A stretch of DNA of 64,000 bases. It comes from Anaerofustis butyriciformans (GTDB taxonomy: Bacteria; Bacillota; Clostridia; Eubacteriales; Anaerofustaceae). The translations under genes and the position numbers were made by a program. This document shows, one piece after another, positions 50,146-59,373 of this stretch (position 1 is the stretch's first letter; every line of letters begins with the position of its first letter). The stretch spans positions 124,001 through 188,000 of the forward strand of contig NZ_JAYFFH010000004.1 of NCBI RefSeq assembly GCF_036289385.1, given 5' to 3'. Under the pieces are notes generated by a model that saw nothing but the letters and a program-made list of their open reading frames with translations, had not been told where the DNA came from and searched no databases.

Positions 50146-52887
50146 TTACATTGAATTTAAAATATTATCAAGCTCATTCATATATTTATTATATGCTTTG
50201 CTATCTCCTTTTGCCTGTGCATCTTTCATTTTATTCATTAGATCTCTTGCTTTATCCTCAAGAGAGGATTCAGTATCTTCCTGCCTACCTTCTTTCAAAT
50301 TAAATATAGCATTTATTCCTTCACTTAAAGAATCTTCCATTACGATTTGTTCTCCATAAGCAACTATAACTTTTTTTACTTCAGGCAGTGCCATCTGATC
50401 TGTTTTTGATTTAACATATATTGGCTCAACATAAAGTATACTGTCTTCTATAGGTATAGTAAGCATATTACCTCTTGAAACCTCGCTGCTTGCCTGAGAA
50501 AGCAAATTCAACTTAGGAGCAATATTCGTATCCTGATCAATTCTTTGTTCTATCTGCATAGGACCATAAACAAGTTTTTGTTTCGGGAATGTATATACTT
50601 TCAATTTACCATAATCTTCACCATCACATATACCTGCCATCCATGCAACCATATTATTTTTGTTATTTGGCGTAAAAGGTGCCATAATCATAAACTCCTC
50701 TTTGTCACTGTCAGGAAGTTTCATCATCATATAAGCACTGTTTACATTTACAGCTTCTTTTGTTGTTCCATAAAATTGTTTTGCAGTCTGCCATTGATCT
50801 TCTTTGTTATAAAAAACCTGTGGATTTGTCATATGATAAGTTTCATACATACTGCTTTGAATGTTAAACAGAACTTCTGAATATCTCAAATGCTCTTTTA
50901 ATATCGGATCCATTTCTTCAAGTGGTTTAATAAATCCAGGATACATTTTAGAGTAAAGAGTTGCTATAGGATCGTTTTTATCTACCTGATAAAATTCAAC
51001 TGTTCCGTTATATGCATCAACAACAACTTTAACAGAGTTTCTTATATAATTGAAGTTTTGCCCATCTTGAAATTTAGAAGGTGTTGAACAAGGATATTTG
51101 CTGCTTAAAGTAAAAGCATCTATTATCCAATATAATCTGCCATTTGCATTTACAATATAAGGATCTTCATCATATTCCAAAAATGGAGCTATAGTACTTA
51201 CTCTTTCTTTTATTTCTCTTCTAATAAGAACCTTACTATCAGAGGTTATATCTGATGAGAATATAAATCTGCTATTCATATTATTTATTGAAAAAGCAAT
51301 TCTATTTAAGAAATTTAATTGTATCCCTCCACTTCCGCCATACCTGTTTTCAACATTATTATCACCTTCAGGATAATCAAATTCGTCACTTTTACAATTT
51401 ACAATGGCATAATCAGTAGTCATTTCTCCATAATATATTCTAGGTTCGGTTATTTTTAAATCATCATATATAGTAGTTGCAGGTATATCCTTTTGAATCA
51501 AAACGGGCTGACCTGATGAATTTATTTGGTTAACAGGAGCAACTACACTTCCATAGCCATGAGTATATTTTTGATGTTTATTTACAAAACTTCTTACATT
51601 TTCTTTACTGCTTGGTTGCATTTCTCTTACAGAAATAAATACTTGTGTAGGCTCTCCATCAAGATTATATCTGTCAACATCAACATCTTTAAAAGAATAA
51701 TAAGACCTAAACCCTTGAAGAGAATTAAAAGTATCAAGGGCAGGAAGGAAATCATTTATAGGAATATTACTTATTGTTACAGAGTTATTTTCAATGTCTT
51801 CTTTTGTTAAGTTGTTATCTGCTTTAAAATCTTTAACCTCTACGTCTGCAATATTGTATGCATCTCTTGTCATATCAATATTATTATTAATGTATTTTTC
51901 CTCTTTAGCATATTCATTTGGAACTACTATATAATTTTGTATTACAAACTTTAAGCCGACTAAACCAACTACAAATAAAGGAACTATTATAATGCATATA
52001 ATAACAGGTTTAACTTTATTTTTAAAACAGCATATCCAAAGAATAACAGCAAATATAATCATAAATACACTTAATATTTTATATTTGTTAACATCAATTA
52101 ACATATCTGCATAAGTAGATCCGTAGACAATCCCCGAAGAATCATAGCATACATTAAAAATATTAAGATAAAAATGAATACTTAAACATAAACAAAGTAT
52201 ACTTATAAAAACACAAAAAGGAAGTTTAAAATTTTCCCATAAATACTTTATTACACCTTCTTTTTTGTTTCTTAACCCTTTTGATTTAAAAACGATAAAC
52301 AAAATAACTGTTATTATAAATATTGTTAAAATAAACATAAATAAAAGTCTGTTTAATGAAGTATAAAAGGGAAGTTTAAAAACATAAAAAGATATATCCT
52401 TATTAAACAAACCATCATTTTTATTAAAAGGAACAGCATTTATAAACTCAAGAAATTTATACCATAATCTTGAAGTAATGATAAAAGAAAATATAAAAGA
52501 AAAAAATACTGATGTTAAAACAAATATTTTTTTCCAATATTTATTTAAAACATTATTTTCTTTATCAAATGATTTCTTTAAGAATTTTATATATACCATA
52601 AAAAAAATAAATAATATTAAAAATAGAAGCACAAACATATAAATCTTTGTCTTTAATTCTTTGAAGAATATATTTAAGTACCCTACTTCTTTAAACCATA
52701 AATAATCTATATAAAATCCGTTTATCAAATATAAAAATAGTCCAATAAAAAACAAAACAAAAATTAAAGGAAGAACTACTTTCCTTATTTTCATTTTGGG
52801 TAATTTTAACTTTCTTTTTACCTTATTATTTTTAAAACTGCTTTTTACTTCTTCAAATTCTCCGTCAACTACATTTTTAAATTCCAT
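50146..52887 (-). CDS. UPF0182 family membrane protein
   Basis: The 913-residue protein belongs to the UPF0182/COG1615 family of large membrane proteins of unknown function. It has seven or so N-terminal membrane helices (to about residue 320) with the family's GFYIDYLWFKEVGYLNIFF segment. A large extracytoplasmic domain follows, with conserved blocks such as RYGGSGGIQLNFLNRIAFSI, KYPCSTPSKF and KMYPGFIKPLEEM, then an Asp/Glu/Lys-rich tail. The start at 52887 was set by AGGTG upstream; a GTG within that site was rejected. It is monocistronic. Confidence 0.9.
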   Translation of the reverse strand: MEFKNVVDGEFEEVKSSFKNNKVKRKLKLPKMKIRKVVLPLIFVLFFIGLFLYLINGFYIDYLWFKEVGYLNIFFKELKTKIYMFVLLFLILFIFFMVYIKFLKKSFDKENNVLNKYWKKIFVLTSVFFSFIFSFIITSRLWYKFLEFINAVPFNKNDGLFNKDISFYVFKLPFYTSLNRLLFMFILTIFIITVILFIVFKSKGLRNKKEGVIKYLWENFKLPFCVFISILCLCLSIHFYLNIFNVCYDSSGIVYGSTYADMLIDVNKYKILSVFMIIFAVILWICCFKNKVKPVIICIIIVPLFVVGLVGLKFVIQNYIVVPNEYAKEEKYINNNIDMTRDAYNIADVEVKDFKADNNLTKEDIENNSVTISNIPINDFLPALDTFNSLQGFRSYYSFKDVDVDRYNLDGEPTQVFISVREMQPSSKENVRSFVNKHQKYTHGYGSVVAPVNQINSSGQPVLIQKDIPATTIYDDLKITEPRIYYGEMTTDYAIVNCKSDEFDYPEGDNNVENRYGGSGGIQLNFLNRIAFSINNMNSRFIFSSDITSDSKVLIRREIKERVSTIAPFLEYDEDPYIVNANGRLYWIIDAFTLSSKYPCSTPSKFQDGQNFNYIRNSVKVVVDAYNGTVEFYQVDKNDPIATLYSKMYPGFIKPLEEMDPILKEHLRYSEVLFNIQSSMYETYHMTNPQVFYNKEDQWQTAKQFYGTTKEAVNVNSAYMMMKLPDSDKEEFMIMAPFTPNNKNNMVAWMAGICDGEDYGKLKVYTFPKQKLVYGPMQIEQRIDQDTNIAPKLNLLSQASSEVSRGNMLTIPIEDSILYVEPIYVKSKTDQMALPEVKKVIVAYGEQIVMEDSLSEGINAIFNLKEGRQEDTESSLEDKARDLMNKMKDAQAKGDSKAYNKYMNELDNILNSM

Positions 52888-52920
52888 AATAAACACCTAT
52901 AACTTTTTTTATATTATATA

Positions 52921-52958
52921 AAAAAAGCACCAATAAAGATACCCTTATTGATGCTTTT
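52921..52958 (-). terminator. Terminator of the phosphohexomutase gene
   Basis: AAAAGCA-CAATAA and TTATTG-TGCTTTT pair around an 8-base loop. The single non-matching position is a U-G pair only when read on the minus strand, which fits use by the minus-strand gene. Confidence 0.8.
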
Positions 52959-52964
52959 ATTTAA

Positions 52965-54443
52965 TTAGAATTTAACTTCGTAGTCTTTTAAGAAGTCTAA
53001 AATTTCTTTCTTAATGTTTTCAACTCCGCCTTCGTTTTCTGATTCGATATTTATTGGAAGCACAGGATCATGTAGAGATAATCTTAAAAGTACCCAGCCT
53101 TTTATTCCGTCTCTTTCAACATTTACTCTAACACCTTCAAAGTTTGGTTCTTCAAAACTAGCGCCTTCCATTTTTTCTTTAACATATATCTTAAAGTCTT
53201 CAAGAAGATTGGTACCATATTCTTTAAAATCTTCAACCAAGAATGTTGCTCTAAGTTCAGCTTCTTCTTTAGCTTCTTTTAATGAACCTATAAGGTCATC
53301 AAATGTCTTATTTTCTTTGCTAAGTTCAAAGAATTTAACAAGAATTTTTACAACCATATAAGCACCGTCATCTAAGAAGTAGTTTTCTTTTAAAGCACAG
53401 TGTCCACTTGTTTCAATTGCAAGAAGACATTCTTTTCCTTCTTTGTTAAGTCTTATACCTTCATTTATTACATTCTTGTATCCTCTTTTAAATCTGTGGT
53501 GAACTCCGCCTTTTTCTTCTATAAATTCTTTTAGTCCGCTACTTGTTACGCTGTCAGTTACTATATAGCTTCCTGCTGCTTCTTCAAGACAAATGCTTGC
53601 CATTAAAGCAACAAGTTTATTTCTGCTTATTTCTTCTCCGCTTTTATCTACTGCGGCAGCTCTGTCAACGTCTGTATCAAAGATAATTCCAAGATCAGCA
53701 TTTTCTTTTTTTACTATTTCAGAGAAGCTATCCATAACATCTTTAAGTTCAGGATTTGGAACATGGTTAGGGAAACTTCCGTCAGGATCTAAATATACAC
53801 TACCTGAAGTATCAGCTCCTAAAACTTCCAAAACCTTGCTTGCAAAGAATCCACCTGAACCATTTCCAGCGTCAACAATAATTTTCTTACCACTGAAAGG
53901 TTTTTCTTCACCTGTTCTTTCCTTGATTTTCTTTACTAAATCAGCAGCATACATACTTAAGAAATCAAGAGTTTCATATTTTGCTTCAACATCTTCTAAT
54001 TCCATTTCATTTGCAATTGTAAGAATATCTATAATATCTTCTTTTTCTGCTCCGCCATCTTTTGTAAAAAATTTAAGACCGTTTCTATTAAATGGTAAAT
54101 GACTTGCTGTAATCATAATAGCACCATCAGCATTAACTTCTTCATTTACACAGCTCATGAACATTGCAGGTGTTGTACATAAATTAAAGTAAACAACTTC
54201 AACATTTTCTTCACTGCTTAAACCTTTCATTACATTTTCAGCAAGAGCAGGTCCTGAAAGTCTTGAATCTCTACCTAGTGTAATTTTTACACTGTCTTTA
54301 TTTAGTCTTTTCTTTAACCATATTGAGAAAGCTTTAGCTATTTTATAACTTGCTTCATTTGTTAAGTTAACTTCTTCACCTTTTACACCTTCTAGTGCAA
54401 TACCTCTGACATCAGAACCATTTTGTAATTTTTTTAAATCCAT
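52965..54443 (-). CDS. Phosphohexomutase (phosphoglucomutase/phosphomannomutase family)
   Basis: The 492-residue enzyme belongs to the alpha-D-phosphohexomutase superfamily. The phosphoserine loop is ITASHLPFNRNGLK near 112, the Mg2+ loop is FDTDVDR near 255, the sugar-binding loop is ETSGHCALKEN near 345, and the C-terminal phosphate-binding domain follows. Members convert glucose or mannose 6-phosphate to the 1-phosphate for polysaccharide and glycogen precursors. The HLPFNRNG variant of the usual HNP motif groups it with the long PMM/PGM branch. Substrate preference is not certain. GGGAGG precedes the ATG. Confidence 0.88.
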   Translation of the reverse strand: MDLKKLQNGSDVRGIALEGVKGEEVNLTNEASYKIAKAFSIWLKKRLNKDSVKITLGRDSRLSGPALAENVMKGLSSEENVEVVYFNLCTTPAMFMSCVNEEVNADGAIMITASHLPFNRNGLKFFTKDGGAEKEDIIDILTIANEMELEDVEAKYETLDFLSMYAADLVKKIKERTGEEKPFSGKKIIVDAGNGSGGFFASKVLEVLGADTSGSVYLDPDGSFPNHVPNPELKDVMDSFSEIVKKENADLGIIFDTDVDRAAAVDKSGEEISRNKLVALMASICLEEAAGSYIVTDSVTSSGLKEFIEEKGGVHHRFKRGYKNVINEGIRLNKEGKECLLAIETSGHCALKENYFLDDGAYMVVKILVKFFELSKENKTFDDLIGSLKEAKEEAELRATFLVEDFKEYGTNLLEDFKIYVKEKMEGASFEEPNFEGVRVNVERDGIKGWVLLRLSLHDPVLPINIESENEGGVENIKKEILDFLKDYEVKF

Positions 54444-54499
54444 TTCGTCCTCCCTAAAATAAGTTATCTTACTTTAAATATACCATAAATTTATAAATT

Positions 54500-54527
54500 T
54501 TTATATATCTAATATTAATAATTTCAA
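54500..54527 (-). promoter_or_regulatory. Promoter of the phosphohexomutase gene
   Basis: On the minus strand TTGAAA (54522-54527), a 16-base spacer and TATAAA (54500-54505), leaving a leader of about 50 bases. Confidence 0.6.
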
Positions 54528-54590
54528 ACATGCACACAAAGTCTTTCTCATTAATATTATAAATTATGACTATAAAAGGGAGGAAAAAGA

Positions 54591-55208
54591 ATGCTAAAAA
54601 TAATCATTTTGATATTGGCTCTAAGTACGGATACTTTTCTTATAAGTGCAAATTTTGGAAGTAATAAGATAAAAATAAATATACCTACATCAATAGTCAT
54701 TTCCCTTGCAAGTGCACTTTCCCTTTGTTTATCAATTTCTTTATCAAACATTCTTTCAAAGGTAATACCAATATATTTATTTAACATACTTTCTTTTTTC
54801 CTTTTAATAACAATAGGGAGCTATAATATTTTTTCCTTTGCAATAAAAAGATATCTTAAAAACATGCAAATAATTAATAAAAATGTTAATGAAAAAAATA
54901 AAAAAGAAAATTTAATTATCAATGTATTTATTGACGAAACAAAAGCAGATATAAATAAATCAAATAATTTAGATATAAAAGAATCATTTTTAATTGGAAT
55001 ACTCGGGTCAATAGACTCAATATGTGCAGGACTATCTTTTCCTTATACAAATATTTTTATAGTCTTTATACTTACCTTTTTCATTTGTTTCTCACTTATA
55101 ATTACAGGATTTAAAACAGGAAATGTCTTTAGTGAAACATCAAAGATAAACTTAAGCTGGTTTAGCGGAATACTTTTAATAATCCTTGCTTTTACAAAAA
55201 TAATGTAG
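54591..55208 (+). CDS. YtaF/MntP-like membrane protein
   Basis: The 205-residue membrane protein has six predicted helices in two halves separated by a polar loop (about 85-135). Each half starts with an Asp-containing motif: ALSTDTFLISANFG near 11 and ILGSIDSICAGLSF near 143. This is the layout of the MntP manganese exporter and of the sporulation membrane protein YtaF. The first motif plus the sporulation genes nearby favour YtaF, but metal export is possible. A GGGAGG site precedes the ATG. It is followed by a gene for a Cys-rich small protein. Confidence 0.7.
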   Translation: MLKIIILILALSTDTFLISANFGSNKIKINIPTSIVISLASALSLCLSISLSNILSKVIPIYLFNILSFFLLITIGSYNIFSFAIKRYLKNMQIINKNVNEKNKKENLIINVFIDETKADINKSNNLDIKESFLIGILGSIDSICAGLSFPYTNIFIVFILTFFICFSLIITGFKTGNVFSETSKINLSWFSGILLIILAFTKIM

Positions 55209-55278
55209 AGGGTAACCAAAATTATAATTTATCATATTATATATCGAAAACAGTAATATTATAAAGGTGGTAAGATAA

Positions 55279-55575
55279 ATGAATTACTCAAATAGAACAT
55301 CATGTGGATGTAACAATTCTTCTATAAGAACAAATCAAGAAAGATGTTCATGTTACGATAACGAAATGGAATATCAAAACGAACCAAAAAATAATTCTTG
55401 CTCAAAATGCAACTGCAACAATCAAAAATCATCATGCTGCTCATGCAAAAAAGAAAGTAGATGTATGAATACAAATCATGATAACTGCTGTAAATGTAAA
55501 AACAAATGTAGATGCAGAATAATAAAAACATGTGATGGAATATTAATTTATTTTTTTGATGATATAAGAAAATAA
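55279..55575 (+). CDS. Cysteine-rich small protein of unknown function
   Basis: The 98-residue protein has 17 Cys (positions 9, 11, 23, 25, 41, 44, 46, 53, 54, 56, 62, 70, 71, 73, 77, 79, 85) in CxC, CC and CxxC groupings, interspersed with Asn, Ser and Lys. No named family was recognised. The end (GILIYFFDDIRK) is hydrophobic and Cys-free. There is no signal peptide. Possible roles are a metal-binding protein or a cross-linked spore coat component; both are inferences. AAGGTGG precedes the ATG and it lies 70 bases after the YtaF-like gene in the same direction. Confidence 0.7.
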   Translation: MNYSNRTSCGCNNSSIRTNQERCSCYDNEMEYQNEPKNNSCSKCNCNNQKSSCCSCKKESRCMNTNHDNCCKCKNKCRCRIIKTCDGILIYFFDDIRK

Positions 55576-55577
55576 CA

Positions 55578-55601
55578 AAGGAGGAGGACTTCCTCCTTCT
55601 T
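55578..55601 (+). terminator. Probable terminator of the Cys-rich protein gene
   Basis: AAGGAGGA and TCCTCCTT form an 8-bp stem with a 5-base loop, followed by only a short T-run. Confidence 0.55.
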
Positions 55602-55728
55602 TACATAAAAAACCAAAACACCTTTAAATAAGCCTTAAACCTTACTTTTAATTACTTTTTATATTATAATATGCTTTCAAATTATACTTTTTAAATATAT
55701 GACAATATATCATTTTAAAATTTTCCTA

Positions 55729-55757
55729 TTGCAATAAATTATTAAAAATGTTATATT
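55729..55757 (+). promoter_or_regulatory. Sigma-A type promoter of the ferredoxin gene
   Basis: TTGCAA (55729-55734), a 17-base spacer and TATATT (55752-55757), about 35 bases before the start codon. Confidence 0.7.
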
Positions 55758-55792
55758 AATACAAACAAACAAATAATATGGAGGTATTAAAC

Positions 55793-55963
55793 ATGGCTCA
55801 TGTAATTACTGATGAATGTATCGCTTGTGGCGCTTGTGCTGGTGAATGCCCAGTAGGTGCTATTTCTGAAGGCGATGGAAAATACGAAATTGATGCTGCT
55901 ACATGCATCGATTGTGGAGCTTGTGCAGGCGCTTGCCCAACAGGAGCAGCTCAACCTGAATAA
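55793..55963 (+). CDS. 2[4Fe-4S] ferredoxin, clostridial type
   Basis: This 56-residue electron carrier has two perfect cluster motifs, C9-x2-C12-x2-C15-x3-C19-P and C38-x2-C41-x2-C44-x3-C48-P, with the internal repeat typical of clostridial ferredoxins (CGACAGECPVGA and CGACAGACPTGA). It would serve pyruvate:ferredoxin oxidoreductase, hydrogenase or Rnf-type enzymes. The start at 55793 has GGAGG at eight bases; an ATG five codons earlier overlaps that site. The gene is richer in G/C than its surroundings and has its own promoter and terminator, as expected for a highly expressed gene. Confidence 0.97.
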   Translation: MAHVITDECIACGACAGECPVGAISEGDGKYEIDAATCIDCGACAGACPTGAAQPE

Positions 55964-55981
55964 GATTTATTTATTCGTACG

Positions 55982-56010
55982 AAAAAAGGAGGTATTACCT
56001 CCTTTTTTTA
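55982..56010. terminator. Bidirectional terminator, ferredoxin / LD-carboxypeptidase
   Basis: AAAAAAGGAGGT and ACCTCCTTTTTT form a 12-bp perfect stem with a 3-base loop at convergent gene ends. Confidence 0.9.
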
Positions 56011-56865
56011 TTTACTTAAATTGTATTCTTTACCTATCACAATACATTTAGAATCACTTCCATGACCTATTTCATTTGTTTTTATAATCGGGATATTATA
56101 TTCTTTTGTTATATCAAGAGCAATTTCTTTTACATTAGGACAACTATTTTCTCTTTCCATTTGAGTAAATGTTCCAAGAATAATTCCTCTAATATCTTCA
56201 AATACATTCATTTGCTTTAATTGATTAAAAAATGATATCATCAAGGGGCTTTTCCCGCTCCTGCTTTCAAGAAATAAAATTTTATCTTTAAAGTCAGGGA
56301 TATAACCTGTTCCGGCAAGTTTTAAAAAGCACCTTATATTACCTCCGATAACAACACCTTTCATACTGTCTCCTCTTAGAAACTCATAATCAAATTTGAA
56401 AATATCGTCTTTTCCATTAAAGAAACTTTCATTAAAACAGCGTATCTGTTTTTCTTTATTATCTAAAACTATATTTTTTATTTGAAATAAGTAGCAAGGC
56501 TTCTTTGTATTAGAATAAATCGCATTTATAATAGTTGTTAAATCACTATAACCAAAGAATGGTTTATAATTATTTTTTATTATTTCAAAATCAATAAAAG
56601 GTAATATTTCATTTGCTAAATCTCCGCCTGAAATATCAAAGACAGCCTTAATGTTGTTATTTTTATAAAATTCCATTAGTACATTAGCTTTTTTTTGTGC
56701 CGTTAACAGACTATGACTTTCTTCACTGTAAATATATTCTCCAATTATAGGAATAAGTCCTAAATTTTTTATTTCAATTATCAACTCTTCAACTTGTTGA
56801 TGTTTATTTTTATCAATACCATTTGAAAGAACAACAATTCCTACCTTATCTCCCTTTTTAAACAT
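56008..56865 (-). CDS. S66 family LD-carboxypeptidase (LdcA/MccF-like)
   Basis: S66 serine peptidases cleave the terminal D-Ala from muropeptide tetrapeptides or, as MccF, inactivate microcin C-type compounds. The 285-residue protein has the nucleophile Ser107 in FFGYSDLT, the catalytic Glu in LFLESRSG near 198 and the His in NEIGHGSD near 269. The GGDLANEILPF segment near 81 is also conserved. The start at 56865 is placed by GGAG seven bases upstream; an ATG two codons earlier is too close. It is cytoplasmic, fitting peptidoglycan recycling; resistance to a peptide-nucleotide antibiotic is the alternative. Confidence 0.85.
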   Translation of the reverse strand: MFKKGDKVGIVVLSNGIDKNKHQQVEELIIEIKNLGLIPIIGEYIYSEESHSLLTAQKKANVLMEFYKNNNIKAVFDISGGDLANEILPFIDFEIIKNNYKPFFGYSDLTTIINAIYSNTKKPCYLFQIKNIVLDNKEKQIRCFNESFFNGKDDIFKFDYEFLRGDSMKGVVIGGNIRCFLKLAGTGYIPDFKDKILFLESRSGKSPLMISFFNQLKQMNVFEDIRGIILGTFTQMERENSCPNVKEIALDITKEYNIPIIKTNEIGHGSDSKCIVIGKEYNLSK

Positions 56866-56886
56866 AATCATTCTCCTTTAAAATAA

Positions 56887-56916
56887 AAAGCAATAAACAA
56901 AAGTTTATTGCTTTAT
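56887..56916 (-). terminator. Terminator of the serS-acidic membrane protein unit
   Basis: AAAGCAATAAAC and GTTTATTGCTTT form a 12-bp stem with a 4-base loop and a T-run on the minus strand. Confidence 0.87.
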
Positions 56917-56918
56917 TT

Positions 56919-57917
56919 TTACTGTGCATTTTCAGAATCTTGAGGTGTCTCTTGGATACCCATTTCTTCCTGCTCTTTTTTAATTTCTTCTTGGTTTTTC
57001 TCAATTGTTTCATTTAAGTTAGGAAGTGTACTTAAACCTTCTTGAACCTTTATTGCCTTATCATATATATCAAATATAATATAAACTTTATTATTTGTTA
57101 AATATGATTTATCAATTTCAAAAACATCTACATCATCTCTTGTTGAAGATGCAGCAAGAGGATCTAAATCATCTCTAAGATCAAGTCCCATTACATAAGA
57201 ATATTCTCTTAGAGCATCTTTATTAATACTTTCGTTCTCCAATAATTTTTTTGATTTTACGCCAACTTCATCGCTTTCAAACACACCAAGAGTAATATAA
57301 GGGAAATCTTCCCATTTCATTTCTTTACCGGAAACATTTGTAAATTTATAATAGATACAAACAAAAGTTTTTCCCTCACCGGCTTTTGTAGTTGATATAG
57401 TATCAGTAACAATAATATCTTCCACAACACATTCAACTTTTCCATTTGATAATGTATCATTCATATTTACAATACCGCTAAAAGTTTTTCCTCCCGGAAA
57501 TAGCTTATAAAGTCCGAAACCCAATGCAGAAGCAGCAATAATAATACCTAAGAATATTAAAATTGTCTTTTTTGTTATTTTAAAATTCAAGGCTTCTTTT
57601 AAAGATACTCTTTCTTCATTATCCTCTTCTTGATATTCAAAAGATTCCTCATCGTCTTTTTCTATATTTTCTTTTTGACTTTCATCCTCAAAATAATTAT
57701 CTTCTATAACATTTTCATCTTCAGGCTTTACTCTTGCTTCAAAATCCGTATTTACGAAAATATCTTCCATATCCAAGTCATCAATATCAAAATTATCTAT
57801 TTCTATTTCTGGTTCTTGTTTTTCTATTTCATTTTCAATTTCAAATTGCTCTTTATCTATTTTATGGGTTGGTCTGCTTTTTTTTATTTTTTTTACTCTT
57901 CTTACTCTTTTTTCCAT
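56919..57917 (-). CDS. Single-pass membrane protein with acidic cytoplasmic region and DUF5067/DUF4352-like domain
   Basis: I do not recognise a named gene. The 332-residue protein has a basic start (KRVRRVKKIKKSRP), a very acidic Asp/Glu-rich cytoplasmic region (20-105), one membrane helix at about 115-137 (TILIFLGIIIAASALGFGLY) and an extracytoplasmic domain (140-300). That domain has the pattern of DUF5067/DUF4352 Ig-like proteins (FVCIYYKFTNVSGKEMKWED). A Gln/Glu-rich tail follows. It lies 12 bases after serS with no clear ribosome binding site, so translation may be coupled to serS. A role at the cell surface is inferred. Confidence 0.65.
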   Translation of the reverse strand: MEKRVRRVKKIKKSRPTHKIDKEQFEIENEIEKQEPEIEIDNFDIDDLDMEDIFVNTDFEARVKPEDENVIEDNYFEDESQKENIEKDDEESFEYQEEDNEERVSLKEALNFKITKKTILIFLGIIIAASALGFGLYKLFPGGKTFSGIVNMNDTLSNGKVECVVEDIIVTDTISTTKAGEGKTFVCIYYKFTNVSGKEMKWEDFPYITLGVFESDEVGVKSKKLLENESINKDALREYSYVMGLDLRDDLDPLAASSTRDDVDVFEIDKSYLTNNKVYIIFDIYDKAIKVQEGLSTLPNLNETIEKNQEEIKKEQEEMGIQETPQDSENAQ

Positions 57918-57929
57918 AAGCTAATAAGT

Positions 57930-59195
57930 CTATTTAATGACTTCTAATCCTCCAAGATAGTTTCTTAATACTTTAGGAACAGTTACACTGCCGTCTTCAT
58001 TTTGATAATTTTCTAAAACTGCCGCAAAAGTTCTTCCAACAGCCAAGGCAGAACCGTTAAGTGTATGAACAAACTTAACATTACCGTCTTTATCCCTATA
58101 TCTTATATTTGCTCTTCTTGCTTGATAATCCTCAAAATTTGAACATGATGATATTTCTACATATCTGTTATAACTTGGAAGCCATACTTCAATATCATAA
58201 GTTTTTGCAGCTGAAAAACCTAAGTCACCTGTGCATAATTCTATAACTCTATATGGAATTTCTAATAAATCAAGAATTTTTCTTGCTTCTAAAGTTAAAT
58301 CTTCTAACTCATCATATGAATTTTCTGGTTTTGAAAGTTTTACAAGTTCAACTTTATCAAATTGGTGGTTTCTAATTAAACCTCTTGTATCTCTTCCTGC
58401 ACTTCCTGCTTCAGCTCTGAAACATGGTGTATATGCAGTAAAATATTTAGGAAGATCTTCTTCTTTTAAAATTTCACCTCTATGGATATTTGTAACAGGA
58501 ACTTCTGCTGTTGGAATTAAGAAGTAATCATTATTTTTAATGTTAAATGCATCTTCTTCAAATTTTGGAAGTTGACCAGTTCCTGTCATTGATGTTCTGT
58601 TTACCATGAAAGGAGGAGAAATCTCAATATAGTCATTATCTATTGTATGAGTATCAAGCATAAAAGCAATTAATGCTCTTTCAAGTTTAGCCCCCATTCC
58701 TGTAAACATTGAAAATCTTGCTCCAGAAATTTTTACAGCTCTTTCAAAATCAAGTAATCCTAAATCAACACCTAAATCCCAATGAGCTTTAGCTTCAAAA
58801 TCAAATTTTCTTGGTGTACCAACCTTAATTAATTCTTTATTGCTATTTTCATCTTTACCTATAACAATATCTTTGTTTGGTGTATTTGGAATAGAAAGAA
58901 TAAGTGAATTTATTTTTTCTTCCAATTCACTGATTTGTGCATTGTATTCTTTAACTTCACTTGAAAGTTCTTTCATCTCTTTTAATAATTCGCTTACGTC
59001 TTTGCCTTCCTTTTTCATCATAGGAATTTGCTTTGACACTTTGTTTTGTTTTGCCTTTCCTTCTTCGGCTTTAGATAACAATTCTCTTCTTTTTGTATCT
59101 AATTCTAAAACTTCGTTAACACTGTAATCCCCTCTTCTTGCAAGAAGTTCGTTTACTTCATCTGTATTATTTCTTATTCTTTTTATATCTAACAT
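57930..59195 (-). CDS. serS: Seryl-tRNA synthetase
   Basis: SerS charges tRNA-Ser. The 421-residue class II synthetase has the N-terminal coiled-coil arm (about 30-100) that recognises the long variable arm. Motif 2 is FRAEAGSAGRDTRGLIRNHQ with the downstream FDKVEL, and motif 3 is LNGSALAVGRTFAAVLENYQ near 385. VEISSCSNFEDYQARRANIR precedes motif 3. GGAG lies upstream of the ATG. The leader is about 30 bases, too short for a T-box. Confidence 0.97.
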   Translation of the reverse strand: MLDIKRIRNNTDEVNELLARRGDYSVNEVLELDTKRRELLSKAEEGKAKQNKVSKQIPMMKKEGKDVSELLKEMKELSSEVKEYNAQISELEEKINSLILSIPNTPNKDIVIGKDENSNKELIKVGTPRKFDFEAKAHWDLGVDLGLLDFERAVKISGARFSMFTGMGAKLERALIAFMLDTHTIDNDYIEISPPFMVNRTSMTGTGQLPKFEEDAFNIKNNDYFLIPTAEVPVTNIHRGEILKEEDLPKYFTAYTPCFRAEAGSAGRDTRGLIRNHQFDKVELVKLSKPENSYDELEDLTLEARKILDLLEIPYRVIELCTGDLGFSAAKTYDIEVWLPSYNRYVEISSCSNFEDYQARRANIRYRDKDGNVKFVHTLNGSALAVGRTFAAVLENYQNEDGSVTVPKVLRNYLGGLEVIK

Positions 59196-59229
59196 AATAT
59201 CTCCTAACAGTACACAATTTTTATTTTTT

Positions 59230-59259
59230 ATTATAATATTTTTTTTTAACTTTTGTCAA
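59230..59259 (-). promoter_or_regulatory. Sigma-A type promoter of serS
   Basis: Consensus TTGACA (59254-59259) and TATAAT (59230-59235) on the minus strand with an 18-base spacer. Confidence 0.78.
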
Positions 59260-59317
59260 CTCAATCACCTTTATATATAAAAAGATTATATATTTTTATA
59301 TTTTATTAAATATCATT

Positions 59318-59345
59318 TTGGTATTATATTAATTTATGTTATAAT
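59318..59345 (+). promoter_or_regulatory. Promoter of the membrane/coiled-coil gene
   Basis: TTGGTA (59318-59323), a 16-base spacer and TATAAT (59340-59345) preceded by TGT as extended -10. The -10 covers an ATG at 59344 that would otherwise be taken as the start of the next gene. Confidence 0.68.
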
Positions 59346-59373
59346 GTATAAACAATTTAAAAAGGTGATTATA

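Noticed and set aside
53593..54102. A 169-codon open frame on the plus strand opposite the phosphohexomutase
   Set aside because: It is antisense to the conserved catalytic region of a certain gene and lacks a ribosome binding site.
59196..59260. Possible T-box riboswitch for serS
   Set aside because: The leader from the TTGACA/TATAAT promoter is only about 30 bases, far too short for a T-box, and no T-box core motif is present.
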